From: Plantago ovata
Taxonomy: Eukaryota > Streptophyta > Magnoliopsida > Lamiales > Plantaginaceae
Reading direction: 5' to 3'
Assembly (NCBI GenBank): GCA_028274465.1
Contig: CM051455.1
Span: 111,536,261-111,600,260 of the forward strand
DNA: 64,000 bases
The notes beneath the pieces are model-generated. The model was not told where the DNA came from, made no database searches, and worked only from the letters and a program-made list of their open reading frames with translations. Made by a program: the position numbers and the translations under genes. The first letter of the stretch is position 1, and each line of letters begins with the position of its first letter. Positions 10,179 through 21,891 of this stretch are shown here, one piece after another.

Positions 10179-13100
10179 ATGAGAAAACGAACAAATAACC
10201 CAAGAAAGAAAACACTGGCTCGCAAGTCAGTACCAGTTGTCTATGATCTTTCGGATGATACTCCCGCAGTTGCTGAAACACTAGTTCCAGTAGATGTTGA
10301 TGAAGTGGTTACTGAAACCTAGTTCAGCAATGTTGAAGTGTTTGCGGAAGCCTTCAACAATCAACTCAATGTTGATACATCTGCTGAGATGAGACCACAA
10401 GGCAGTGGAAATGAAATTCCTGCCTCAATCCCAGATATCTACATTGTAGATAATCTAGATGATCAGACTCTGGAACCAACAAATGATATTGCTGTTGATC
10501 TAAGAACTGCGGCACTTGCTGATGCTGCTGATGCTGAAAAGATGGTTGCTGAACAAACAACTCATCAAGTTGCTGAAGAACCAGTTGCTGAGACTGCGAT
10601 GGATCAAGTCCCAGAGATTGCTGAATCACCACAAAAGACACTATTCGACGACGCATCTCGTGATGCTGAGAATACTGGACCTAGTTCATCGAAAACATCC
10701 ATTGACAAAGTTCAGCTTGTGCTGACAGAACTGATTCAGCAAATGGAGTTGGAGATTGAAGAAACTTCCAACAAATCAGTAGATGTTTTCATGACAAGCA
10801 GTGAACTCAAGGGTCAAGATGTCTCTACTCAACTTGTCATTTCAGAGACAAGGGAGATTGCTGAACCCGCACAGCCTTCTCAAATAGAGCAAGGAAAGAA
10901 GTCTGATGAAGAACAAGTCCCAGATACTGAAGAAGCTGTCATTGCTGAAAGGTCTGAGTCACCACCTGTCCTTCTTCAGCAGGTAGTTAAATCAACCACA
11001 AGCAAAACTTCACTATCTTAAACTCATTCTTTTGCTAATATAATGATTTCTTTACAGACTTCTCAAGATACAAGTCAGAAGGTTGCTGAAGCCTCTGCAC
11101 CAGAATCCACACCTCATGCTCAGCAAGTAGATAAAGTTTTTGGTAATTCAACTAAGTTTGAAAACTTAGTGCTTGTATCTAACTTAAAATTATTTCAGGG
11201 TGAACAATTCAAGGATGATTTTCAAGCTCCTGAAGCAATGGAAATAGTACCAGCACAAACAAGTGTTCAACATGAGCTTGCTGAATCTCAACAGGTAAAT
11301 CATGTTCCAGCTTTGGACTCTAAAACTATTCTCCAAAACTTTCATGAACTTAATTTTATTCTTTTTCAGGCTCATTAGGAGACCACTGAAGTGGTTCACA
11401 TCACTGAAGATCCGAAAGTGAGTTCAGAGGAACTTTATTCAGACTTCAAGAAAACTACCTTGACCAGAGTTGCTAACTCTGTCAGCAACTGGCAAAGGTA
11501 CAGAAGGATGGACTTTTCTGACCTTCACCTTCATCTGTCCAACGAGAAAAAGCGACTTTCTCTGCTGAAACTCGAGACGTTTGTGCACTCAATACTTCCA
11601 GAAGAGTTGACATATTCTCAGCTCATGAGCTCAAGTCTGATTGGTCTAATCAGAGAGAATATGAAAGCCAAATTCAAGAGTGCCTCTCTAGCTGAACAAG
11701 CTGTGATGCTCAAGGGTTCCTTTGTACCCGTGGTGGCTGATCCCCACAAAATCAATGAAGAAGAGGAAGTTACGAGTGTTGCTCTATACAAATATCTTGA
11801 GTTGGTCATACTGACGGACGATGATGAAGAAGAAGAGGATGAGAACATTCCTAAAGATCCAAGTGATGATGAAGGAAAAGATTCTAAGGACAAAAAGGAT
11901 GATGATGATGATAATCAAGGTCCTAGTCCTGATGCTGGTGGACTTAAACTGACAGTTGCTGAGACTGAACGTCATGATACTGGCAATCAGCAAGCTGATC
12001 AAACACCAAGTCAGCAACAAGAATCCAATCCTGCTCCTGCTGAGACAAGTACTCTAGCACCTGAACAAGGCGCTGAAACTGAAGAAGAGTACGCCAGAAA
12101 GCGCGCTGAATTGAATCTAGGCAAAAACAAGCTTTCTGATGCCGAGTTATCCTTACTCGATGCCAAGGTCACTGATCCAAACCTTGATGATGAAGAATTG
12201 GATGAAGATTATCAAAGAGCACTTCAAAACCGTCTACAGATTCATGCAAGGCATACGCAGAATCTAGACATTGCTCAATCTTCAGGAGTGAAGCCTCTGG
12301 AAGTCCCCTCCCTTCCACATACTACTTGTGAAACTCTGTGAAACTCCAGTTATTGAGTCTCAAACGTTGCCCTCAGCAACTATTTAATCAAAAGTCACTA
12401 CTGGTGAAACTCCAGTTGTTGAGTCTGAAGCGTTGCCATCAACAACCACTCAACCAAAAGGGAATGAAGCTACAGATTTAGGAACCAAGGTTGCTGGCCT
12501 TGATGAATCTGATGACGAAGAAGATCTCTCAGAAAATGAGGATGATCAATCAAAGAAAGCTGAACCCGCTGTGGTCACAATTCCTCCTCCTGATGATGAC
12601 AATGATGAAAATGATGACATAAGGAGTCATTTGCTGACCAGAGATGATCAATTCGCTACTGAGCTTAAAGTTCATTCCTTGACCCCGACTTTAGTGCCGT
12701 TCTCACATGTGGAGGATTTTACTCCAAGAATTTTTGCACTGATGGAAGTCCACAAAGCCTGCAAAGCAGAAGACGATGCACTGCTTGCTGAGAGTCCGCT
12801 TGACATAGGCCAAATACTGGCTACTGTGCTGAAACACACTACTTCTCTGACCATAGCTCAGAAAGACATAAGTCTACACCACAAAAGCTATAAAGAAGAT
12901 GTCAGTCAAGCACTCAGACTGGCAAAGTCTGCATTGAAAAAGGCTCAGACTTTCATTGAAGACAAAGTCGAAACTGAGCGCAGACATGAGGAGAACTTGG
13001 TGAGTATCAATCAAGAATTGTCAAAGCTGACCTCTGATCAGCAGGCAATTATCATGAAGTACAATAGCCTAAGCACTCTTGCTGAAAATTCCAATGAGTT

Positions 13101-14204
13101 CTTTTCTCTGCACATTACTCCAATGATGCACTCCATGTCTAAGGGGGAAGATAAACAAAGAAAATCTTCAAGAAAGAAAACCCCTGCTGAAGCGCCACTG
13201 ACAATAGAACCTCTTGCTGAAAGAGAGCAAAGTTCTAAAAGACAAGCTGAAGCAGATTCTGAGTTGAATTCAGCAAATCCGAAAAAGAGAAAAACTTCTG
13301 CTGAAACTCATGAATACTGTCACACTGAGAGTCATCAAGATCTGAATGAAGATGATGATGATGATGATGACAATCAGATATTAGCTAGACCAATTACAAC
13401 CCTAACTCCGTCTGGCCACTCAAAACATTTCTCTTCTGACTCAAGATCTTCAGCAAGAGATCAAGACAATGCAAAGTCAAGAAGAAGAAGGCAAAGACAG
13501 GAAGAAAAGAGGCTAGCCAGAATTGCCATTGGCTCCGGCATTGAATACACAAAGACCAGCAATGAGGAAACAACTCAAAATGTGATCAGAAATGTTCATG
13601 GTTGCTGGATCTTAAAGCTGGAAGATGTATTGGCAAATGATTTTTTTCCAACAGCTGTACTGAATCAAATGTACACTTGGATTGAATTGAAGGTAAAAAT
13701 AAAAGAAAGGGATCCTCCTCCCTTCCCAAGAAAAATTGCTGGGAGATAGCTGAATCTGGAAGTCTTGGTAAGAAGAACTTCAATTGGCAAGCAAATGAAG
13801 CAAGAACCTGATCTGATTAAACCAATTGATGTTGCCTATTACTCTGACCCTTTAACCAAGAAGTCAAAGAAGAAATATGGCTTGATTCCTTATGAGTATT
13901 TCATCTCACTGCCAAGGATCAAGAAAAAGATCTTCTCTGGTTAAGGAAGATTCATGCTAACAAGGGCATTTCACATACACAACTTCTCCATGCCAGCAAT
14001 TGGGGCATGCACTTGTGGGTGTTGCACTACAAATAAATGAATGTTGAAAAACATCATTATACCGCCTGCAAAAACGCAAGGATCATTCAGCTCGAAGTCC
14101 GTAAGCTACTTGAAGATTACGAAAAGGACTGTGTTGAATTTTCTGCACTTGCTGAGAAGAGTGCAAGGGAGATTCTGAGAAAATCTTCTGCTGAAAGAGC
14201 TTAA
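10179..14204 (+). pseudogene. Env-like ORF of element E with intron-like segments
   Basis: The N-terminus is basic (MRKRTNNPRKKTLARKS). It is followed by a long acidic region full of AE and VAE repeats, Asp/Glu runs (about 11820-11920 and 13350-13370) and nuclear-localisation-like KKRK stretches. Better-conserved blocks include SNWQRYRRMDFSDLHLHLSN near 11490 and FFPTAVLNQMYTWIELKVK near 13645. Three segments begin with GT, end in CAG and are 72-75 nt long (10983-11057, 11127-11198, 11295-11369). Removing them keeps one frame. Stops at 10320 and 11376 and frameshifts near 12345 and 13940 mark decay. Position between pol and the polypurine tract suggests the env-like ORF of SIRE elements. No signal peptide or membrane segment is obvious. 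Confidence 0.55.
10983..11369 (+). other. Three short introns in E's env-like ORF (10983-11057, 11127-11198, 11295-11369)
   Basis: Each segment starts GTAG or GTAA and ends in a T-rich tract plus CAG. Each interrupts the protein after a Gln-Gln pair in phase 0. Without them the exons read TSQDTSQKVAEAS.. and GEQFKDDFQAPEAME.. in one frame. The first and second introns contain in-frame TAA stops. Lengths are 75, 72 and 75 nt, near the plant lower limit for splicing. Confidence 0.55.
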
Positions 14205-14341
14205 GTCCCTTGTAAAACCTCTGTATAGTTTTGTTTGCTGATTTGTGTAGTTATCTCTGAACTTTCTTGTACACTTACTAAAAGATAACTATCAACAATA
14301 AAGCTTTTGACTCTTATTGGTTTTTGATTATGCAATCTACT

Positions 14342-15079
14342 TGTTGAAGGGTAATTCGTGCTTCTTTCTAAGTTCTCAGTAAGTCGCTATTCTATGTCTT
14401 ATTCATGTAGTGTTCCTCCTGAAATGATAGGGAACCTTCTTGTAGCTTCCTCACACCTGAAATAGACTAGAGGGGGGGTCAGTGTCTCTTACCCGGTCTG
14501 TAAGGTATCAGACCGGAGCGACGAGTTTACATGTAGGGAGCTGAAGACTTCCCTAGTGAAAGAAATATTGAGTGGTGGTTGAGAGGTATTAATGCTTACT
14601 GTTGAGAAGTGAATGAAGCCTTTATATACTTGTGGACTTTCATGGCCAGGTCGCGTAGGATCACGACACGTGTACGACTGAGATTGAGGCCTTCCTCGGC
14701 CCAAGCCCATTAGGGAGGTCCACGGGCCTTGGCCCAAGGGAGCTACCATGGCTGGTCGCTCAGGGTCCTCGAGCCTTCCTTGTACATAGAAGGTGTGAGT
14801 AGTGTCCTGCCCAGTTTCTCTCAGAGAGTGTTACCTTGATGTAAGGCCTCCTCGAGCCCTAGAGATGCTCCTCGAGCTCACTGGCTACTTTGTCTTAGTG
14901 ATGAGCTTATTTTGAGGGTTGGCCTCCTAGTGATGGTCGGACCCTATGTTGGTCGAACCACACCTTAGTGACATACTTTGGTGTGGTCGTGCCCCTTGAG
15001 GGACGGCCTATGATGCTTTGTCGCGCTCTTAGACCGCTCCAGTTCGTACATGCGGACTGGACATATTTCAACACTAACA
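14342..15079 (-). mobile_element. Solo LTR of the A/B Tat-like family, minus strand
   Basis: 738 bp from TGTTGAAGGG to CACTAACA, closely similar to A's LTR. It is flanked on both sides by CTACT (14337-14341 and 15080-15084). There is no primer-binding site or internal sequence. That is the product of recombination between the two LTRs of a full element. It retains a TATA box on the minus strand near 14627 and a G-box near 14669. Confidence 0.9.
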
Positions 15080-15194
15080 CTACTTATGCTTACTGTTTTA
15101 TTATTCAAGTATGCTTGCATTAATCAACTGATTTATTCAACATTAGAAACCTCTAAAAGGGTAATAATTAATTTAGCCATGGATTGCTAACATC

Positions 15195-15208
15195 AAAAGG
15201 GGGAAATT
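15195..15208 (+). other. Polypurine tract of element E
   Basis: AAAAGGGGGAAATT directly precedes the TGTTAGG start of the 3' LTR, the expected position of the plus-strand primer. Confidence 0.75.
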
Positions 15209-16768
15209 TGTTAGGAAACTTGTAATTTTGATGAGCAATTAACCATGCTAAATTAAGGAAAGTCCAGTAACTAGTACTCTTAAGGTCCATAGGAATTTAG
15301 AATTTTAGAGGACATTGTAAAAGAGGAACGTTTGCTGAAGACTTAGAGTATGTGCTAGATAGGTGTGTTTTTACCGCTTATGATGTATCTTGTTTTCTGA
15401 AAAGAAAAACAACCTATTGAAGCATTTGCTGATGATATACATTGTTTACACAAACAAACTATTGAAGCATTAAGAATCGTTCAGAAACTGGAAGAATTCG
15501 AAGACTGAAGACTAGAAGATTTCTGAAGACTGGTATCTACAAAGGCACATGTTGCTCAGAAAGTGGAAACTTCAGCAACAACTTGCATAAGTGAAAATCT
15601 AAACGACAGAGTAGGTTGTGCTTGCTGAAACTAAGACTGACGACTAGCTGAAAAACATATGTGACCTCCTTGTTGAAAGTACTTGCATTTGCGCTCCAAC
15701 GTTCATGTTTGAATCTCATTCGAATGAACATTTGCGCTCCAATGTTCAAATGAACACTTGTTTGAAGGACATGAAGACTAGAAGACAAATAAAAGACGCT
15801 GCTGAAAGTACAAAAGCAAGATAGTGACATCTTAAGGAACAAAGCCTTAGAATTTGAAATTCAAACGGCTCCCTTGATTCACTATAAATAGAGGTCATCC
15901 GGCAAAGAGTTAAAGTGTGTCAACAACGTGATCAAACTCTCACTTGTGCTTAAACTCACATACCCTTCAAACACTCTTTACTGCCATTGATCCGTTCCAA
16001 GACTTAAAGCTTGAAAATGCTACTTGTGAAGAAGTAGAACATACACGGCTAAGAAATTAGTTAAGTGTTCTTTCTTTTGAACAAGAACAAGTCTTGACAC
16101 CAGAAACATTCAAACTTGTTTACTGCAAAGTATTCAAAGTTTTGTTTCTTAGATTACTTGTTGTAGCTGAATAAGTTATAATAAAGTATCTCATCCCAAA
16201 CCTCTCTAACTGAAAATACTCCCTTTCAGGCGTGAAATTCAGGGGGAACTTAATCGAGCATAGTGTTGCTGATTAAAAGTCCCAAGTTTGGTGGAGAACA
16301 AGGTTTCGTTCTCTAGTTAGGTTGGAAACGAAGCAAGTGTGCTTTGGTTTCTGTTGAATCGCTCTAGATAGGTGTTGTAAGGAACCTCAAACTTGTCTTA
16401 GTGGATTTAGTCCTAGAAAGGACAAAGTGGATTAGTTGAGAGATTACGCTACTCTCAGATACCACTATAAAAGTGTTTGTGTGATTTACTTATTGCATTT
16501 AGTTTTCAGCAAAGCATATCTATCTGTACATAGTCACTCTGTTCACTTGCTGAAACTATCACTCTGTTCACTTCCGCTCTCTGATTTTAAGTATCAGCAA
16601 TACTCGTTACTGAAAAGTAACTTGCGCTTGCTGAGAAAGTTAAGTATCAGCAAGCTCATTACTGAAAAGTAATAAGTCCTTGCTGAGAAAGTTTTTAAAC
16701 GACGAAAGTTTGAAAAGACTATTCACCCCCCCCCTCTAGTCTTTTCTTGTTGTTTAAAGGGACCAACA
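15209..16768 (+). repeat. 3' LTR of element E, 1,560 bp
   Basis: TGTTAGGAAAC to GGGACCAACA. It carries a TATA box CTATAAATAG near 15883 and a C-run followed by CTCTAGTCTTTTC near the end. It is homologous to the solo LTR at 29825-31541, which has an expanded minisatellite in U3. Short segments such as GTATCAGCAA with TACTGAAAAGTAA recur near 16590-16680. The flank continues with Athila-like internal sequence of G. Confidence 0.85.
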
Positions 16769-17651
16769 GAGTCTTGTGGTTGTTTTCCCGTGTAATTATG
16801 TACCTAAGAGGCAAAACGTCTTCACCTTGCTTTGAGATTGCTAAATGCCTAGGAAGGAGGTAGTGTGAGTTTGTTTTTCTTTTTCGTAAAGTTTGTTCTC
16901 CAACCTATTCTTTCGAATAGGTTTGGAGAGGTCGTTTGTGAGTCATTGTAATTTATTTTTCGTTGTGCTACTGCTGCCTACAAAAAAGAACTCGAAAATT
17001 TCCAGAAATCTGGAAAAGCAAAAAAAATGAAAAAAAAACCCCAAAACAGCAAAGAAGGGCCTAATGAAAGCCAAAAAGCAGTTTAGCAAAGTGTTTGTCT
17101 TATTTTTCAATTCTTGTAATGTTCGTAGTCGAGTTGTAAAGTTTGCCGTTTGTTTATTTGAGTGTCATATGTTCTAGACCACCCTCGTCCTGCCATTCAG
17201 GAGTGGTGATTAGTTTATGACTTTGCTTGAGAGATGGGTAGAATAGGGGAGTGTGATCTTTTAGGGGACCCTCCTTCGTTGATGAGAGTCAGTATTGGTT
17301 CGACCTCTTTGAGGAAAAGTCTTAACTTGGTGAACAGTAGTAAGTCCTCAGTTTCATAGGCACGGGACAACCATTCGTATTCTAACATGTTTCATTGCGT
17401 CGTCACTGACTAGGTCCAGGTAGAGAATGTTACGAGAGACTATCTTGTTTAACATAGTGCATATGTGAATGTGTATGAGTCAATCGAGGCATTCTTCAAC
17501 CAAAATCCATGTTACGATTTGTATGGTCATTGTTCATAAGTTTTTGATAGATTCAATAGATTATTTCATTTCATTTGGCATGAGACTCGACTTTATGTGT
17601 TGCATTGGTTTTTTGCATTAGAGTCTAGCTTTGTTGCTTGAGGACAAGCAA
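16769..17651 (+). other. 3' internal non-coding region of element G
   Basis: No ORF. It contains the hairpin CCTATTCTTTCGAATAGG (16904-16921) followed by TTTGGAGAGG, an A-rich stretch near 17010-17060, and blocks conserved in C1, C2 and F (around CTGCCATTCAGGA at 17193 and the AGGTAGAGAATGTTACGAGAG block at 17416). Confidence 0.7.
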
Positions 17652-17670
17652 AGGTTCGGTTTGGGGAGTT
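17652..17670 (+). other. Polypurine tract of element G
   Basis: AGGTTCGGTTTGGGGAGTT abuts the TGATG start of the LTR. The same sequence precedes the 3' LTRs of C1 (20807-20825) and C2 (28842-28860) and, inverted, that of F (54173-54190). Confidence 0.8.
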
Positions 17671-17843
17671 TGATGGCCGTGTATTTTACACTTTCATTCG
17701 AGTCTTTTTCACCAATTTAGCTATCATCTAGGTTAATTTAGCTTATATTTTAGTGCATTTTATTAGAATAGTGTCACGTTTCCCTTTTCTTTGCATATTT
17801 CAGGTTTTAGGTGAAAAACGTACTTCTGATGGGCAATTATGGT
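17671..17843 (+). repeat. 3' LTR of element G, left piece
   Basis: First 173 bp of the LTR, interrupted by C1. The last five bases, ATGGT, are repeated at 31993 where the LTR resumes. Confidence 0.88.
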
Positions 17844-19036
17844 TGATGAACGTGTATTTTACACCTTCATTCGAGTCTTTTTTCACCTATTTAGCTATCC
17901 TCTATGTTAATTTAGCTATATTTTAGTGCATTTTATTAGAATAGTGTCATGTTTCCCTTTTCTTTGCATTTTTCAGGTTTTAGGTAAAAAAACGTGATTT
18001 TCCGGGCAATTATATTGAAGAGGTGGAAGATTTGATGTTTCGTAACCATCCGTGGTGTATCTAGAAGGTTCCGGACGAGATTTGAGGTCTAGGGCTCGAG
18101 TTTCAAGGCTGAAAGGTGACTAGAAGGTAAAATCCGAGTACGAAAAGAAAAAGAAGACCAAAAACGCGTCTCCACCGACCTGGAGCTCCCAGGTGGTTCC
18201 CCCGGCACGCCAGGCGGTTCGCCCGGTGCCAGGCGATTCGCCCCGTGTGTTTCCGACTTCTATATATATGTTTGCCCATTCTCTACGTTTTTAATACCTT
18301 TTAACATTATTTTGAGAGACGAATTCTCCAGAGCCTGTTCTGGAAATTTTTAGCATAGGAGACTCTTTTTCTTATCCATTTGGAAGATTAAGCATAGCAA
18401 TTGGACCTCCTTGTTTATCAATTCTTGCTTGTGAGTTAGCAATTCTTCGGAGATTGACAACTTTCGTGGTAACATTGTATCTCACGGTTTTTCTACTTTT
18501 ATTTATTTCTTTCAACATGTTTTCATTCAATCTTGCTTTGATTCTTGTTGATTGCAATTTATTTATGAGTAGCTAAATCTATCGTTGGTGATAGTATATG
18601 ATTTCTTAGCTAGGGTTCTTAATTATGCATGATTGGCTGTAACGCGATTCAGACTTGACTTATTGCTTTATTTCTTTGATCTATCTAAGCCCTCTATCTT
18701 CGTAGTGTTGAATTGAACGGAACACATTGGACAATTCATGATCTTAGATTTCTATGCAAACGTTCAAGTACTTCATTCATGATTATTAACCTGATGCTTT
18801 GAAAGATCATACTATCGCTAACTTCCATTATTATTGATAAGAAAATCTGTGCTAAGTCGTTTGTTGAGTTTATAGTTTAAGTTAAATTAGATAAAACTAG
18901 TTATAGTCCTTAGAGATCGACAGTCGAGGTTATTTTACTTCTACACTACGTACCTTGGTTTTCGTTGTAGTTGTGAATTGCCTTTGGCTAAAAAAAATTT
19001 ATTTGATTAATTCAGTCTGACAAATTCGGTTCATCA
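17844..19036 (+). repeat. 5' LTR of element C1, 1,193 bp
   Basis: TGATGAACG to TTCATCA. GC-rich palindromic segments of the form GGCGGTTCGCC lie at about 18190-18245, directly upstream of the TATA box TATATATATG (18261). Confidence 0.9.
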
Positions 19037-19039
19037 ACT

Positions 19040-19057
19040 TGGTGCCGTTGCCGTGGC
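19040..19057 (+). other. Primer-binding site of element C1, degenerate
   Basis: TGGTGCCGTTGCCGTGGC differs at a few positions from the tRNA-Asp-type site TGGCGCCGTTGCCGGGGA seen in C2. Confidence 0.75.
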
Positions 19058-20335
19058 CTAGAACAGATGACACTCAAACAATCAAAACACAAAAATTACA
19101 ACTCGATTACGAACACTACATGAACTGAAAAACAAGACAAACACTTTGCTAAACTGCTTTTTGGCTTTCTTTGGACCCTTTTTTGCATTTTTCGGGTCTT
19201 TTTTTTTCTTTTTTTTCTTTTCTAGATTTTTTCTTTTTTTTCTTCTTTTCTATATTTTTTTTTTGTAAATAGCCAGCAGTAGGACAACGAAAAAGAAATT
19301 ACAATGACTCACAAACGACCTCCCCAAACCTATTCGAAAGAATAGGTTGAAGCACAAACTTTACGAAAAAGGAAAACAAACTCACAACACTCAAAATCGA
19401 AAAACAAGCTATCATAACGGTATAACCCCCTCCCCAAACCTATTCGTTAGAATAGGTTTCAAACAAAGGATCACACAATCTCACACTACCTACTTCCTAG
19501 GCATTTAGCAATCTCAAAGCAAGGTGAAGACTTGTTGCCTCTTAGGTACATAATTACTCGGGAAAACAACCATAAGTTCCTAACATGCATCATCCTATTA
19601 TAAAGGCCTTCGTGAACCGCAGTAGAGAAAACACCACTAAGTGATGTCGAGACTACCAAGCTTAACTAAGTGCAAACATAAATATGACAAGCCAAGCGAG
19701 AAAAACCTCAAACATATTCATAGAGATGAAACGCATGGTCAAAGGTCATAACTAGTTAATCTACCCAATAAAAAAGTTCAAAAAATTTTGGCAACAAACT
19801 CCACACAAAAACATGCAAACAAGTCTTCACCTTGCTTTGAGATTGCTAAATGCCTAGGAAGGAGGTAGTGTGAGATTGTGTGATCCTTTGTTTGAAACCT
19901 ATTCTAACGAAAAGGTTTGGGGAGGGGGTTATACCGTTATGATGGCTTGTTTTTCGATTTTGAGTGTTTTGAGTTTGTTTTCCTTTTTCGTAAAGTTTGT
20001 AGTTCAACCTATTCTTTCGAATAGGTTTGGGGAGGTCGTTTGTGAGTCATTGTAATTTCTTTTTCGTTGTGCTACTTCTGACTATTTACAATATATATAT
20101 ATATAGAAAAGAAGAAAAAAAAAAGAAAAAGAAAAATATTCCAGGAAAAATACAAAATCTGGAAAAGAAAAAAAAGAAAAAAAAAAAGAGACCCAAAAAA
20201 AGGAAAAAAGGGTCCAAAGAAACCCAAAAAGCAGTTTAGCAAAGTGTTTGTCTTATTTTTCAGTTCATGTAATGTTCGTAATCGGTTGTAATTTTTTTTC
20301 TTTTGATTGTTTGAGTATCATCTGTTCTAGGCCAC
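19053..20335. repeat. Fold-back: inverted copies of the 3' internal region in C1
   Basis: About 19053-19531 is the reverse complement of about 19822-20335, separated by roughly 290 bp that continue the inverted copy. For example, CCTAGAACAGATGA at 19057 pairs with TCATCTGTTCTAGG near 20320. AGGCATTTAGCAATCTCAAA near 19500 pairs with its complement near 19840. The arms are similar but not identical, with several small length differences in A/T runs. A transcript from the 5' LTR would fold into a stem of around 480 bp or more. Confidence 0.85.
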
Positions 20336-20825
20336 CCTAGTCCTGCCATTCAGGAAGTGGTGATTACTTTATGACTTTGCTTGAGAGATGGGTAGAATAG
20401 GGGAGTGTGAACTTTTAGGGAACCCTCATTCGTTTGATGAGAGCCAGTATTGGTTCGACCTCTTTGAGGAAAAGTGTTAACTTGGTGAACAACAGTAAGT
20501 CCTCAGTTTCATAGGCACGGGACAACCATTCGTATTTTAACATGTTTCATTACGTCGTCACTGACTAGGTCCAGGTAGAGAATGTTACGAGAGACTATCT
20601 TGTTTAACATAGTGCATATTTGAATGTGTATGAGTCAATCGAGGCATTTTTAAACCAATATTCATGTAATGATTCGTATGGTCATTGTTCATAAGTTTTT
20701 GATAGATTCAATAGATTAGTTCATTACATTTGGCATGAGACTCCATTTTGTGTGTTGCATTGTTTTTTTGCATTAGAGTCTAGCTTAGTTGCTTGTGGAC
20801 AAGCAAATGTTCGGTTTGGGGAGTT

Positions 20826-21891
20826 TGATGAACGTGTATTTTACACCTTCATTCGAGTCTTTTTTCACCTATTTAGCTATCCTCTATGTTAATTTAGCTA
20901 TATTTTAGTGCATTTTATTAGAATTGTGTCATGTTTCCCTTTTCTTTGAATTTTTCAGATTTTAGGTAAAAAAAACGTGATTTTCCGGGCAATTATATTG
21001 AAGAGGTGGAAGATTGGATGTTTCGTAGCCATCCTTGGTGTATCTAGAAGGTTCCGGACGAGATTTGAGGTCTAGGGGTCGAGTTTCAAGGCTTAAAGGT
21101 CACTAGAAGGTAAAATCCGAGTACGAAAAGGAAAAGAAGACCAAAAACGCGTCTCCACCGACCTGGAGCTCCAAGGCGGTTCGCCCGGTGCCAGGCGATT
21201 CGCCTGGGACCCCAGATGATTCGCCCCGTGCGTTTCCAACTTCTATATATATGTTTGCCCATTATCTACGTTTTTAATACCTTTTCATATTATTTTGAGA
21301 GACGAATTCTCCAAAGCCTGTTCTGGGAATTCTTAGCATAAGAGACTCTTTTTCTTATCAATTTGGAGGATTAAGTATAGCAATTGGACCTCGTTGTTTA
21401 TCAATTCTTGCTTGTGAGTTAGCAATTCTTCGGAGATTGACAACCTTCGTCAGTAACATTGTATCTCACGGTTTTTCTACTTTTATTTATTTCTTTCAAC
21501 ATGTTTTCATTCAATCTTGATTTGATTCTTGTTGATTGCAATTTATCTAGGAGTAGCTAAATCTATCGTTGGTGATAGTATGTGATTTCTTAGATAGGGT
21601 TCTTAATTATGCATGATTGGGTGTAATGCGATTCAGACTTGACTTATTGCTTTATTTCTTTGATCTATCTAAGCCCTCTATCTTCGTAGTGTTGAATTGA
21701 ACGGAACACATTGGAAAATTCATGATCTTAGATTTCTATGCAAACGTTCAAGTACTTCATGCATAATTATTAACCTGATGCTTTGAATGATCATACTATC
21801 GCTAACTTCCATTATTATTGATAAGAAAATCTGTGCTAAGTCGTTTGTTGAGTTCATAGTTTAAATTAAATTAGATAAAGCTAGTTATAGT
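20826..21891 (+). repeat. 3' LTR of element C1, left piece (rest at 31863-31992)
   Basis: Starts TGATGAACG after the polypurine tract. It is interrupted by C2 with the duplication ATAGT (21887-21891 and 31858-31862). Joined length is about 1,196 bp, close to the 1,193 bp of the 5' LTR. Confidence 0.9.

Larger units (their letters stand above)
10170..16768 (+). mobile_element. Element E: Copia-type (SIRE-like) retrotransposon, 3' portion
   Basis: Only the part right of the A insertion is present: an env-like ORF, non-coding DNA, a polypurine tract and the 3' LTR. The polypurine context ATCAAAAGGGGG just before TGTTAGG, and the C-run plus CTCTAG near the LTR end, resemble plant SIRE/Maximus Copia elements, which carry an extra ORF after pol. 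No RT or integrase is visible, so the class assignment is an inference. E lies in element G; its right flank starts GAGTC. A second LTR of this family is at 29825-31541. Confidence 0.6.
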
